From a virus, in IMG/VR virus record IMGVR_UViG_3300028840_002041, positions 1-49,101 of that record: a DNA stretch of 49,101 nucleotides. The stretch is one strand, 5' to 3'. Both the position numbers and the translations under genes were made by a program. The notes below the pieces were generated by a model that worked only from the letters and a program-made list of their open reading frames with translations, had not been told where the DNA came from and made no database searches. Numbering within the stretch: the first letter of the stretch is position 1; every line of letters begins with the position of its first letter. Shown piece by piece: positions 14,676-22,836 of this stretch.

Positions 14676-15081
14676 ATTTACAAAACTTGATTCAGGAACA
14701 CTTGCGGCTGGTTTTGATACCTTCTATGTAAAGCAACAGACTATTACATTCAGTTGGATTATGTATGAAAGATTGACAAGATTAGAAGAACAAGATGATC
14801 CAGTGTTCTTTCCTAACATTACAAGGACTGATACACTAAACATCATGAATGCAGAGGTTGTTTTTTATCAAAACGATACAACAGCAGTCTATGTAGCACC
14901 AGGGCCAGATTTCCTTGATGATGGAGATTGGCAAGTTCAAATCAGAGCAAGTAGAATAAACAAGTATGGAAAAGAAATATGGAGTAAATTTTCAGATAGT
15001 GTAGCTTTTCACATTAATACACAAGAGTCTGACGATACACCATTCCATGTACCAGTATTCTTTAATTTAAGGTTCCATTAA
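14413..15081 (+). CDS. Membrane-anchored protein with Fn3-like exported domain (222 aa)
   Basis: The frame from 14413 to 15081 is secure after about 14675, where no other frame is open. ATG 14413 uses the AGGAG at 14398 with a 10-base spacer. An alternative start at ATG 14515 would begin with a signal-like helix (MVNIFGNIICIILLTLASLS). After the hydrophobic segment (about residues 38-62), residues 75-210 look like an Fn3/Ig-type beta sandwich (DGDWQVQIRASRINKYGKE). The domain is probably periplasmic or surface-exposed. The stop overlaps the large-terminase ATG (TAATG). Confidence 0.65.
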   Translation: MNRLVKRLVDLKQNPDTQKRVECWIYSKISSNQHMVNIFGNIICIILLTLASLSITSFLQMVGSQPTKLYSQTLTLNPQEDVNQYQFKFTKLDSGTLAAGFDTFYVKQQTITFSWIMYERLTRLEEQDDPVFFPNITRTDTLNIMNAEVVFYQNDTTAVYVAPGPDFLDDGDWQVQIRASRINKYGKEIWSKFSDSVAFHINTQESDDTPFHVPVFFNLRFH

Positions 15082-16901
15082 TGACATTACCAATTCAGAA
15101 AATAAGACATAAAGATGCCAGCGGACGGTTTACACAGAAAAGTGTTGATGGAAACCCAAATGATATTTTCAGAACTGGTTTATTAAAGGCTTTTACAGGT
15201 TCAGACAGTGTACCTGTTCAAGAAGAATTTGAAGATGGTTCCATATTCAAGATTCCAGAGCAGCATAAAGGTCTTTGGAGAGTAAAGCCTCCAACAGTAG
15301 AAGAATTTTTTACATCTTGGTTCCCTGAACCTTTATATCCATTACAACATGCTTTTGTAGAGAATGTTATTGGAGCTAATCCTTGGGAATGGAGCAAGGA
15401 TTATGATGAAGGTCATGCCTTTTGGGGCAAAGGAGCCGGAAAAGACAGAACAATTGCTAAGATGATGGCTTATGTTACAGCTAAACTTCACTGTATGGTT
15501 AATCCTCAAGAGGGATTGAATAAACTGTTAGGTGGAGGTTTACTTGGTATAGATTCTGCTATTGATATTGTCAATGTATCTAAAGATGCTGATCAGGCCA
15601 GAGAGGTGTTTTTTAAGAATCTAAAGACAGTATTGAGACAGGTTAGGAATCCTTACACTGGAAATTTGTTCTTTGAAGAATGTGGCGTTGATTTACGTGA
15701 AGGTTATGATATTCAATCCACACAGATAAATTTAAAACACAACATCACTTGCTTTTCACTTAACAGTAAAAGGTATGCTGGTGAGGGTTTGAATTTATTT
15801 TTTGTTGTTGCTGATGAGGTTGGTGCTATGCCGGCAATGAATGTTAAAGGTCAGTTGACATCAATTCGTGAAACTCTTGATTCACGGTTTCCAAAGATCG
15901 GCAAATTGATATTGATGTCATACAAGTATGAACAGAACTGTCCAATGTCTGTTGAATATAAACTTGGAGAAAAGAATCCAAGAATTTATTCCTCAAGGTT
16001 TCCAACATTCAAAGTTAATCCACAAAAGAAGAAATCAGATTATTCCAGACATTATTTGAGAGATTCCACTAAAGCACAGTGGACTTATGAATGTAAGGAC
16101 ATTAATGATACAGGTGGTGGTTTCATAAAGCAGAAATTCATCATCCCTTGGTGTTTCAATAATGATTTGATGGTGAATCCAACTAAGGATGAAGTTATCA
16201 CCACAGCAAACATAAGAAATTTGAGGTTTGAGAAAGAATTTTTTCAATCACTCAAAGGAAAGATGCTTGCACTACATGTGGATTTAGCAAAAGCTAAAGA
16301 TAAAACAAAAAGTGATTGTGCTGGATTAGCGTTAAGTTATCCAGAGTTGATAACTCCAAGAATACATCCACAATCTGTAAAGTTGTTAAAGAAGATAAAT
16401 GTATTAGATGCTGATAATGTAGATTTGCCTCCAAGAAAAGGAGTTAAAGTTCCACTTGCTATTCAGTTACAAGCTGAAATTGGATCAGAGATACAGTTTA
16501 GTGATATAATTGATTTCATAAAGTATTTGAAAGCAAATGGAGTTAATATATTCAAAGTAACATATGATGGTTGGCAATCAGTAGGTGAGATACAAAGAGT
16601 ATTACAAATGGGTATCAACGCAGAGGTATTGTCTGTTGACAAAACAACTGCTCCATATGATACTGCTAAATCCTTATTGTATCTTGGTTTGTTACACTCT
16701 TATGAAAATACAATAGCCATAAGAGAATTTGACGAATTAATTGTCGATGACAAAGGAAAGATTGATCACCCTGAAGTTTCATGGAAAAGATTAGAGCAGG
16801 AAGGGACTGACCTTGGAAGCAAGGATGTATCTGATTGTATAGCAGGTTCAGCCTACACTTGTATGGAAGAAATTTCACTTGATACTGGAATTGTGTGGTA
16901 A
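15081..16901 (+). CDS. terL: Terminase large subunit (606 aa)
   Basis: This is the DNA-packaging motor: an N-terminal ATPase and a C-terminal RNase-H-fold nuclease that cuts concatemers. Walker A is GKGAGKDRT (about residues 116-124), Walker B is VVADEVG with Asp245-Glu246, and a coupling segment (I-L-M-S-Y-K) follows. The nuclease acidic residues are Asp401 (HVDLAKAKD), Asp496 (TYDGW) and Asp582/Asp585 (KDVSDCIAG). Length is normal for the family. The start codon overlaps the upstream stop. Portal lies 0.7 kb downstream in the usual order, while the probable small subunit is unusually far upstream. Confidence 0.93.
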   Translation: MTLPIQKIRHKDASGRFTQKSVDGNPNDIFRTGLLKAFTGSDSVPVQEEFEDGSIFKIPEQHKGLWRVKPPTVEEFFTSWFPEPLYPLQHAFVENVIGANPWEWSKDYDEGHAFWGKGAGKDRTIAKMMAYVTAKLHCMVNPQEGLNKLLGGGLLGIDSAIDIVNVSKDADQAREVFFKNLKTVLRQVRNPYTGNLFFEECGVDLREGYDIQSTQINLKHNITCFSLNSKRYAGEGLNLFFVVADEVGAMPAMNVKGQLTSIRETLDSRFPKIGKLILMSYKYEQNCPMSVEYKLGEKNPRIYSSRFPTFKVNPQKKKSDYSRHYLRDSTKAQWTYECKDINDTGGGFIKQKFIIPWCFNNDLMVNPTKDEVITTANIRNLRFEKEFFQSLKGKMLALHVDLAKAKDKTKSDCAGLALSYPELITPRIHPQSVKLLKKINVLDADNVDLPPRKGVKVPLAIQLQAEIGSEIQFSDIIDFIKYLKANGVNIFKVTYDGWQSVGEIQRVLQMGINAEVLSVDKTTAPYDTAKSLLYLGLLHSYENTIAIREFDELIVDDKGKIDHPEVSWKRLEQEGTDLGSKDVSDCIAGSAYTCMEEISLDTGIVW

Positions 16902-16903
16902 TT

Positions 16904-17155
16904 ATGTCTGTTGTTAATTTAGGTTCATGGTATGTTGTTAAAGTAGATGGAATAGAGCAACCATTTTTGGCGTGTAGCTTTCCTGATCCACTGAGTGTAA
17001 TGTGTTTGAATTCAGATAAAAAATTAAGAACAATACAGAACAGCGATTTGATGCCAATAAGTAAAAAGAAATTGGGATCAATATTGTATGAACCAAGGAT
17101 GTCACACCTAACAGGCATTCAAAAAAATAACATTAGAAAATTGTTGGAGCAATGA
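16904..17155 (+). CDS. Small hypothetical protein (83 aa)
   Basis: ATG 16904 lies just after the terminase stop; the in-frame GTG at 16895 overlaps it and is less likely. The N-terminal half is a beta-rich module (G-S-W-Y-V-V-K-V-D-G, then F-L-A-C-S-F-P-D-P) and the C-terminus is basic and helical. No family is recognised. It is a short gene between terminase and portal, a position often filled by packaging accessory proteins. Confidence 0.6.
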   Translation: MSVVNLGSWYVVKVDGIEQPFLACSFPDPLSVMCLNSDKKLRTIQNSDLMPISKKKLGSILYEPRMSHLTGIQKNNIRKLLEQ

Positions 17156-17157
17156 AG

Positions 17158-17607
17158 ATGAAGAAGAAAAGCATCAACACAGGTAAACACAAAGTTGAAG
17201 ATTTGGTAAGTAACATTGAGAATTTACACCCTGCCGGTTGTGATTGTATCCAGTGTGTAGATTCAGAACTATTTTCAGATGGTATGGTAGTTGAAAAATC
17301 AAACGATAAGTCCAATGGATCATTTGATAAGTTCTTTGATGAACAAACTACAATCCAAGAAAGAAGTTTGGAAACTGATGACCTTAAAAGATCAGAGGAA
17401 ATGCTTGAAAAATCATCAGGAAAAATTGGTGAGGAAGAAATAGTAAATAGTTTACAAAAGACAATGGTTTATGCTACATCTGGCGGTCTATTGTTAATGT
17501 GTGTAATGGCTATGATTTTCACATTTACAAAAGATTATTCAGGTGGTATATTATCAATATTGGTCGGGTTGTTTTTGATGATAGTGAATGAAAGAATCAA
17601 TAAATGA
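17158..17607 (+). CDS. Membrane protein with two C-terminal helices (149 aa)
   Basis: ATG 17158 is preferred because GGAG (17146-17149) is 8 bases away; ATG 17152 would leave only 2. The N-terminus is basic and includes C-D-C-I-Q-C (about residues 28-33), a possible metal knuckle. Residues 40-100 are acidic and helical. Two membrane helices follow (TSGGLLLMCVMAMIFTF and GGILSILVGLFLMIV) with a very short C-terminal tail. Function unknown. It sits directly before portal and is probably co-transcribed with terminase. Confidence 0.65.
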   Translation: MKKKSINTGKHKVEDLVSNIENLHPAGCDCIQCVDSELFSDGMVVEKSNDKSNGSFDKFFDEQTTIQERSLETDDLKRSEEMLEKSSGKIGEEEIVNSLQKTMVYATSGGLLLMCVMAMIFTFTKDYSGGILSILVGLFLMIVNERINK

Positions 17608-17617
17608 GGAATTGCTA

Positions 17618-19162
17618 ATGGCTAATTTTACCAAAGCACTCACGGTTGCTCCACCTCCATCAGTATCTAAAAGAGAGGGAATGTTAGACAATCGTGAATT
17701 TAGGTCTGGAGGGATTGTCAATACAAAAGATACATCTCAAACTCCAGTTAGAGTTATGAGAAACAGATTGACATTTCCACAAATGGAGCAAATGTACTAT
17801 CTCAATGCTTGGGTTAGAGCTATTGTTGACAAGACTGTTAAAAGGTCTGTTGCAGTGAAGCCTCAATGGAAAGCTATAACAAAAAAGCATACAGATGCAC
17901 CATCAGAAGCTCAATTGAAGAAGATTGGCGAGTTAGAAGGATTTTTGTCGCAACCAAATTCCACTAATGAATCATTTGATTCAATTAGAACTAAACTATC
18001 AACAGATATATTGATATGGGATAGTGCCGGACTTGAGTTTGTCAAGAACACTCGAAAGAAACTGACAGAAATGTTTTCAGTATCTGGTGATACAATCAGA
18101 GTGAATGTAGATCGCAGAGGGATTTTCACAAGTCCAAACAAAGCATATTTACAAAAAGATCAATCTGGAGCAGAGGTGTCTTCATTTGGAAAAGATGATA
18201 TGGCTTACTTTAAACAGTATCCAAGATCATCCTCTGTTTATGGAACAAGTCCACTTGAATCCTTGAGACAAACAGTTACTGCTGATTTGTATCAGGATAA
18301 TTTCAATATAACACGCTTTATCAATGATGCAACGCCACGTTTTGCCTTGATGTTTGACGGTCTTGGAACAGGTCAAGGTGGTGCTGCGATGCAAAGGTTG
18401 AGAGAGTGGTGGGATTCTGAATTAAGAGGACAACCGCACAAACCGATTCTCATAGGTTCTGAAAATGGCAACATTCAATTTGAAAAAGTTGGCTTGTCAA
18501 ATGAGGATATGCAATTTCAAGAATACAGTAGATGGCTATTGTCAAAAATAATGGCAGTTTATAGAATGCAACCTGCTGTTCTTGGTGTAATTGATGTGAA
18601 TCAAGGTAGAATTAATGCTTCATATCAAGAAATCCAGTTCAAGAAAGATGCTCTGACACCACTGTTGACTTCAATCTCAAATCAACTTAATACTACATTG
18701 GTTTGGAATAAGAATAATTTTGGTTGGAGTGATATTTATCTTGATTGGGAAGGTCTTGATGATGAGGATAAAATTCTACAAGCCAAGATTCATGAAGTAT
18801 ATTTGCGTTATGGTGTTTATACTATCAATGATGTTCTTGAACAATTAGGTATGGACGGTGTACCTTGGGGTGATATTCCTTATATGTTCAACCAGATGGC
18901 ACCGTTGGATCAATTAAGCAACAATACAAGTGAAGAAACACCTCCACCTCCAATTGCTAAAGGGATGATTTCAAGAAATTCTTACTTTGATTCATTCACA
19001 GGCGAGTTTGATATCCAAAAATGGTTGATGGCTGGAGCACTTGCCGGAAAAGTTTTTCCAACTGGATTGGAAAGAGTTGAAAGAGGTGACATTAAGAAGG
19101 CAATCACAAAGCTAAAAGGTCAACACGAAAGTGCCAGATCAAAGTTGATTTCCATTAGTTAG
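17618..19162 (+). CDS. Portal protein (514 aa)
   Basis: ATG 17618 follows GAGGA; the ATG at 17588 lies inside the previous gene. The protein has the HK97-type portal pattern: an N-terminal region with N-A-W-V-R-A-I-V-D, a central alpha/beta wing, and a conserved helix set with S-R-W-L-L-S-K-I-M-A-V-Y-R-M-Q-P-A-V-L-G, then the Q-E-I-Q-F-K-K-D-A-L-T-P-L long helix. Twelve copies would form the capsid vertex channel for DNA. Position between large terminase and prohead protease is canonical. The C-terminal extension after about residue 430 is Pro-rich and variable. Confidence 0.88.
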   Translation: MANFTKALTVAPPPSVSKREGMLDNREFRSGGIVNTKDTSQTPVRVMRNRLTFPQMEQMYYLNAWVRAIVDKTVKRSVAVKPQWKAITKKHTDAPSEAQLKKIGELEGFLSQPNSTNESFDSIRTKLSTDILIWDSAGLEFVKNTRKKLTEMFSVSGDTIRVNVDRRGIFTSPNKAYLQKDQSGAEVSSFGKDDMAYFKQYPRSSSVYGTSPLESLRQTVTADLYQDNFNITRFINDATPRFALMFDGLGTGQGGAAMQRLREWWDSELRGQPHKPILIGSENGNIQFEKVGLSNEDMQFQEYSRWLLSKIMAVYRMQPAVLGVIDVNQGRINASYQEIQFKKDALTPLLTSISNQLNTTLVWNKNNFGWSDIYLDWEGLDDEDKILQAKIHEVYLRYGVYTINDVLEQLGMDGVPWGDIPYMFNQMAPLDQLSNNTSEETPPPPIAKGMISRNSYFDSFTGEFDIQKWLMAGALAGKVFPTGLERVERGDIKKAITKLKGQHESARSKLISIS

Positions 19163-19173
19163 TGATAATTGAC

Positions 19174-19236
19174 ATAACTTTAAAAGTTATAAACTTAAAT
19201 AATTATTTTATTTGTTATAATAATTTACTATATTTA
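19174..19236 (+). promoter_or_regulatory. Class II (putative late) promoter with upstream palindrome
   Basis: The palindrome ATAACTTTAAAAGTTAT (19174-19190) starts 55 bases before TATATTTA (19229-19236), which continues CACTGTAT as in the copy at 30305. A T-rich -35 (TTTTAT, 19206-19211) lies 17 bp upstream of the -10. It would transcribe protease, scaffold and capsid genes. The mRNA leader would include SD AGGAG at 19250. Confidence 0.75.
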
Positions 19237-19259
19237 CACTGTATTCAATAGGAGCTATA

Positions 19260-20975
19260 ATGTCTTACAGTTATCCACACAATGTACCTGAAATTATCAA
19301 AAATATTCCTACAGCTGCTCAAAAGCTGTTTGTTAGTGCTTATAATGCGGCATTAGCAAAAAGTGATGACGACAGTAAGTCTATTGATGACGGTTGGAGG
19401 TCAGTTAAGACAAAGTACAAAGAAGTAGATGGTGAATGGGTAAAGAAGAAACTATCAGTTCAGCTTGACGAACGGGTAGCCTTGGAAGAAGTGCCTGATT
19501 GTTTGCCGGATGATGTTTTAGAATTGCCTGGTCAATTGCCTACTGCTTGGGCTATGATCTTTAACAAGTTGTTGGACAAAAACATTAGCTTACCTATTGC
19601 ACGTGATAAATCTTGGAGCATAGTTAAAAAGTATGTTTACAAGGTTGAAGATGGGTGGAAGTTTAAACAACTGAGCCCTGTTGAAGAAATCTTGGCAAAA
19701 AACTTTAAAAATGATTCAACATTAAGGAAAGATCAAATGAAGGTAACTTTCTTCAAATCCAATGGAAAAGAAACTGATGGTGATTTCAAAGTTGTTATGG
19801 GAGCACAGTTTATTGAGAAATCAGTAGGCGGTGAAAAGAAACACTTTTTAAAAGGTGTTGCTTCTGGGAACTGGTTAGACAGGGAAGATGACATTGTAAT
19901 GCCTCCTTTTATCCAAAAGATGAGAGAAGTGGCAAAAGGATTGCCTGTTTTTACTGATCATGTACGTACTGATGAAAACATGATTGGTTCTGTTGTAGAA
20001 TTAGAGAGTGATGATGCTGATGTATTTGATCCAATCACAGAACTTGAACCTCCAAATGAAAACCAAATTGTAAAAAGACTACAAAAAAGAATGGCCAAAG
20101 GTATTAGTTATGGTTATTCCATAGGTGGTAAGATTACAAAGGCTGTTAAAGTTTGGGATGAAACGCTTCAAAAGTTTGTCCGTCAGATTATTGATGGAGA
20201 TATTTATGAAGTAAGTGTTGTACCAGTACCTGCTCTTGAAGGAACTGATGTAACAATGTTCAAGAAAACTTTTTCACCTGATTCATTTTTCGCTTCAACA
20301 GAAGTTGATCAAGATTACATTGACCTTGCAAAAAGTGCCGGAATCAATGTTGACAATCTTGATGAGGTAGTTAATGCTGTTGTTGAAGATGAAATAACAG
20401 ATGAACAAGTGTTCTGGCTTGATTTCGAGAAAGCTGTGGATAAGTTTGAGAAATTAAGCGAAAGCCAACCTAAAGATGTTGATATCAATAGTTTACCAAG
20501 ATCATGTTTTGCTAAAGCAACTGGAGACAATAGGGAAGAATGGAAATATCCTTATATGTACAAATGTGATACTGGATTGAATAAAGTCCACTATGGCTTG
20601 CTTGACAAAGCATTCAATGATGCGTCAATGGAAGATGATGAACGTGTATTTAATTTCTTGAAGAAAGTCAGAGGAAAACTTGGCTTGTCAGAAGTTGATT
20701 ACAACTTTGTTGATTTCCGTAAAGTATTGACCTCTACAATCACAGAAGCTGTTGAAGCACGTGAGGCCAGAGTTAAGTTGAATGATATACTCTGGGAGTT
20801 CCAAACCAATGTAGAGTTTGTAGCATTGAATGATTGGCAAGATACAGATGAAAAGATTGCTGACATAAAAGGATTGACAGCGCAATTGGTTGATGCCATT
20901 CAAACATTGTCAGAAGTTATTTCCCGCCAAGTTGTTGTTACGCTAAAATCACTATCCTTAGAAAATATGGAGTGA
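19260..20975 (+). CDS. Prohead protease with N-terminal ChaB-like repeats (571 aa)
   Basis: ATG 19260 has SD AGGAG. Residues 5-65 and about 80-135 are two ChaB-like units (P-E-I-I-K-N-I-P-T-A-A-Q-K-L-F...W-x-x-V-K-x-K-Y). Residues about 170-335 match the HK97-type capsid maturation protease, with the LKGVASGNWLDREDD segment, His234 in FTDHV, the I-S-Y-G-Y-S-I-G-G serine region near residue 282 and YEVSVVPVPA. A C-terminal domain with L-P-R-S-C-F-A (about residue 413) resembles a module seen in other phage proteins. The protease cleaves scaffold and capsid subunits in the prohead. ChaB fusion is uncommon; its role is unknown. Confidence 0.85.
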   Translation: MSYSYPHNVPEIIKNIPTAAQKLFVSAYNAALAKSDDDSKSIDDGWRSVKTKYKEVDGEWVKKKLSVQLDERVALEEVPDCLPDDVLELPGQLPTAWAMIFNKLLDKNISLPIARDKSWSIVKKYVYKVEDGWKFKQLSPVEEILAKNFKNDSTLRKDQMKVTFFKSNGKETDGDFKVVMGAQFIEKSVGGEKKHFLKGVASGNWLDREDDIVMPPFIQKMREVAKGLPVFTDHVRTDENMIGSVVELESDDADVFDPITELEPPNENQIVKRLQKRMAKGISYGYSIGGKITKAVKVWDETLQKFVRQIIDGDIYEVSVVPVPALEGTDVTMFKKTFSPDSFFASTEVDQDYIDLAKSAGINVDNLDEVVNAVVEDEITDEQVFWLDFEKAVDKFEKLSESQPKDVDINSLPRSCFAKATGDNREEWKYPYMYKCDTGLNKVHYGLLDKAFNDASMEDDERVFNFLKKVRGKLGLSEVDYNFVDFRKVLTSTITEAVEAREARVKLNDILWEFQTNVEFVALNDWQDTDEKIADIKGLTAQLVDAIQTLSEVISRQVVVTLKSLSLENME

Positions 20976-20982
20976 TACCGAT

Positions 20983-21663
20983 ATGTCTAAAAAATTAAAA
21001 GGCACTGAAATTAATCAGACTGTCGAGGAACTTGTCAAAGGTGTAGTTAGCTCAATGGTAGCTAACAATGATGATTCCAAAGCAACTGATACCGATGCTG
21101 ACTTGGATAAGTCTGTCGATGCAAGTGCTGATCAAGACAAAAATTTGGACAAATCCAAAGACACTGATGCTGACAATAAGTCAACTGATGGTGACGATAA
21201 AGATTTGGCTAAATATGTCACAACTGATCAACTTACAGCGACACTTACCGAATTTGCCAAAACTATCACTACCAGTGTAGTTGAAAAAATCAATATTGCT
21301 AAATCAGCCGATGCTGACGCAGATGGTGATACAGCAAGTGATAAAGACAAAGACCTGGATAAATCAGCTGATACAGATGTTGATAGTGATGCTGAACTGA
21401 ACAAATCTCAGGGTAACGATGAGCCAAAAGCCCTTACAGAAGATGAAGTTGTTTCTTGTGTTACAGAGACACTTGAAAAACATCTTGGTAGTGGCCGTAA
21501 ATCTCTTGTTTATTCCGGTGACAAACTTCTGAAATCAGCAGATGAAGTTGATGGCGCTGTTGAAGTCAACCTCGACACCGTTTCCAGTGAAGACTGGAAA
21601 AACGTACCTGAGAAGGTACAAAAGAGTGCATTGACGAATCATTTTCGCAGTGTTCTTAGTTAG
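20983..21663 (+). CDS. Acidic scaffold-like protein with Asp/Lys repeats (226 aa)
   Basis: The gene lies between protease and major capsid, the usual scaffold site. Two low-complexity blocks (residues about 30-75 and 105-145) are made of D-K-D-L-D-K-S-x-D-T-D-A-D-like units, including a D-A-D-A-D-G-D segment of calcium-loop type. Between them is a helical segment (TTDQLTATLTEFAKTITTSV), and the C-terminal about 75 residues look folded. Scaffold function is inferred from position and composition. The repeats may bind divalent cations or simply give a flexible acidic chain. ATG 20983 has a distant SD (GGAG, 10 bases). Confidence 0.6.
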   Translation: MSKKLKGTEINQTVEELVKGVVSSMVANNDDSKATDTDADLDKSVDASADQDKNLDKSKDTDADNKSTDGDDKDLAKYVTTDQLTATLTEFAKTITTSVVEKINIAKSADADADGDTASDKDKDLDKSADTDVDSDAELNKSQGNDEPKALTEDEVVSCVTETLEKHLGSGRKSLVYSGDKLLKSADEVDGAVEVNLDTVSSEDWKNVPEKVQKSALTNHFRSVLS

Positions 21664-21669
21664 AACTTT

Positions 21670-21683
21670 CTGGTGTAAACCAG
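21670..21683 (+). promoter_or_regulatory. GNRA-tetraloop hairpin in the capsid gene leader
   Basis: CTGGT (21670-21674), loop GTAA, ACCAG (21679-21683). In RNA this is a 5-bp stem with a GUAA (GNRA) tetraloop, 38 bases upstream of the major capsid ATG. It may stabilise or define the 5' end of a processed capsid mRNA. Confidence 0.35.
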
Positions 21684-21721
21684 CACGACTATAAATCAAT
21701 CAAGTTTTCATGGAGTGAATT

Positions 21722-22726
21722 ATGCCAGATTTAGGCTCACTACAAGATGCTCTGAACAAAGCCCTGACAACTGCTGGTGGTGAAGGTGGCGATTTTTTGC
21801 CAACTCCGCTTGCCAACACTTTCATTGACCTTGTTCGGGATAAAAATGTTTTCAGACAAATTCACCGTGTTGTGAATATGCCTGGTAAAACATTTGATTA
21901 CCCAAAGATTCTTTCCGGCCCAACGGTGTATTATGAATCAACAGAGCTTACACAAGAAGCTGTTGAAACAACTATCACCACCGGAACTGTGCGTTTGACC
22001 GCACGCAAATTCATGGCGCAAATCAAAGCCTCTGAAGAGGTTTTCGAGGATGCCAATCAGGATATGGACTCTATTATTGAACAACATTTCGTTGCTGGCC
22101 TCGCTGAAGCTGAGGAAGAAACAATGTTGGTAGGTGATAGAACACATACCGCCACAGCACTTTCTCCATCTGTTGCTACAGATGGTAACTGGTATTCCAA
22201 AGACCATCGTTTGGCTTGGAATGGCATCCTTACACTTGCTGGTGATATTGTAGGTACATTGTCTCAGGGCAATCGTGCTGCTAACCGTGTCGATGCAGGT
22301 GGAGCAGGAATGTCAACTCAGTTGGTGCGTCAATTGCTGTACAACCTTGGAAAATATGGCCGTACAATGAGTAATATCGTACTGTATATGAATCCTTGGT
22401 CAGCGAATCAATTGCTCGATGACTCCAAATTGGTAACTGTGGACAAGTATGGTCCATCCGCAACAATCCACACAGGTGAATTTGGAAAACTGTATGGAAA
22501 AATCACTGTTATTAATAGTGATAAATGTACCGATCAGTATGCTGTTGGTACCCATATTTCCAACCCTGTAATTGGTGATCGTCGGAAAATCAAATTGCGT
22601 AAAGAAGACATCATTGAATATGATGCACGTAGAGTTGTTATCAGCCAGCGTGCAGACATGAAGGTAGAGCACCAGGATGCGCTCTGCCAAATTCATGATC
22701 TTGATGCTCCAAGCACCTGGTCGTAA
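21722..22726 (+). CDS. Major capsid protein (334 aa)
   Basis: The ATG follows GGAG (21712-21715). The sequence fits an HK97-fold capsid protein: an N-terminal G-G-D-F-L-P-T-P-L segment, an E-loop region (PGKTFDYPKILSGPTVYY), the spine-helix region (E-V-F-E-D-A-N-Q-D-M-D-S-I-I-E-Q) and the A-domain C-terminus (EHQDALCQIHDL). It lies directly after protease and scaffold. Codons are more G+C-rich than in neighbouring genes, as expected for a very highly expressed product. It is followed by a strong terminator. Cleavage of a long delta domain is not obvious, since the N-terminus is short. Confidence 0.88.
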   Translation: MPDLGSLQDALNKALTTAGGEGGDFLPTPLANTFIDLVRDKNVFRQIHRVVNMPGKTFDYPKILSGPTVYYESTELTQEAVETTITTGTVRLTARKFMAQIKASEEVFEDANQDMDSIIEQHFVAGLAEAEEETMLVGDRTHTATALSPSVATDGNWYSKDHRLAWNGILTLAGDIVGTLSQGNRAANRVDAGGAGMSTQLVRQLLYNLGKYGRTMSNIVLYMNPWSANQLLDDSKLVTVDKYGPSATIHTGEFGKLYGKITVINSDKCTDQYAVGTHISNPVIGDRRKIKLRKEDIIEYDARRVVISQRADMKVEHQDALCQIHDLDAPSTWS

Positions 22727-22768
22727 TTTGTATTGATTATCTCCTGTGGTGCCTCCGTGGGAGTGGTT

Positions 22769-22813
22769 GCTGGAAGTCGGTTTAATTACTGGCTTCCAGC
22801 TTTTATTTTTTTT
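22769..22813 (+). terminator. Strong intrinsic terminator after the capsid gene
   Basis: GCTGGAAG (22769-22776) pairs perfectly with CTTCCAGC (22793-22800), followed by TTTTATTTTTTTT. It isolates the capsid operon from the carbohydrate cassette that follows. Confidence 0.85.
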
Positions 22814-22836
22814 AAGTAGAGAAGATTGGAGAGAAG

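Noticed and set aside
14110-15081. Complete lysis cassette
   Set aside because: A holin-like membrane protein and an exported protein are present, but no endolysin is identifiable.
17588-17618. Portal start at ATG 17588
   Set aside because: It falls in the upstream gene without an SD; ATG 17618 follows GAGGA.
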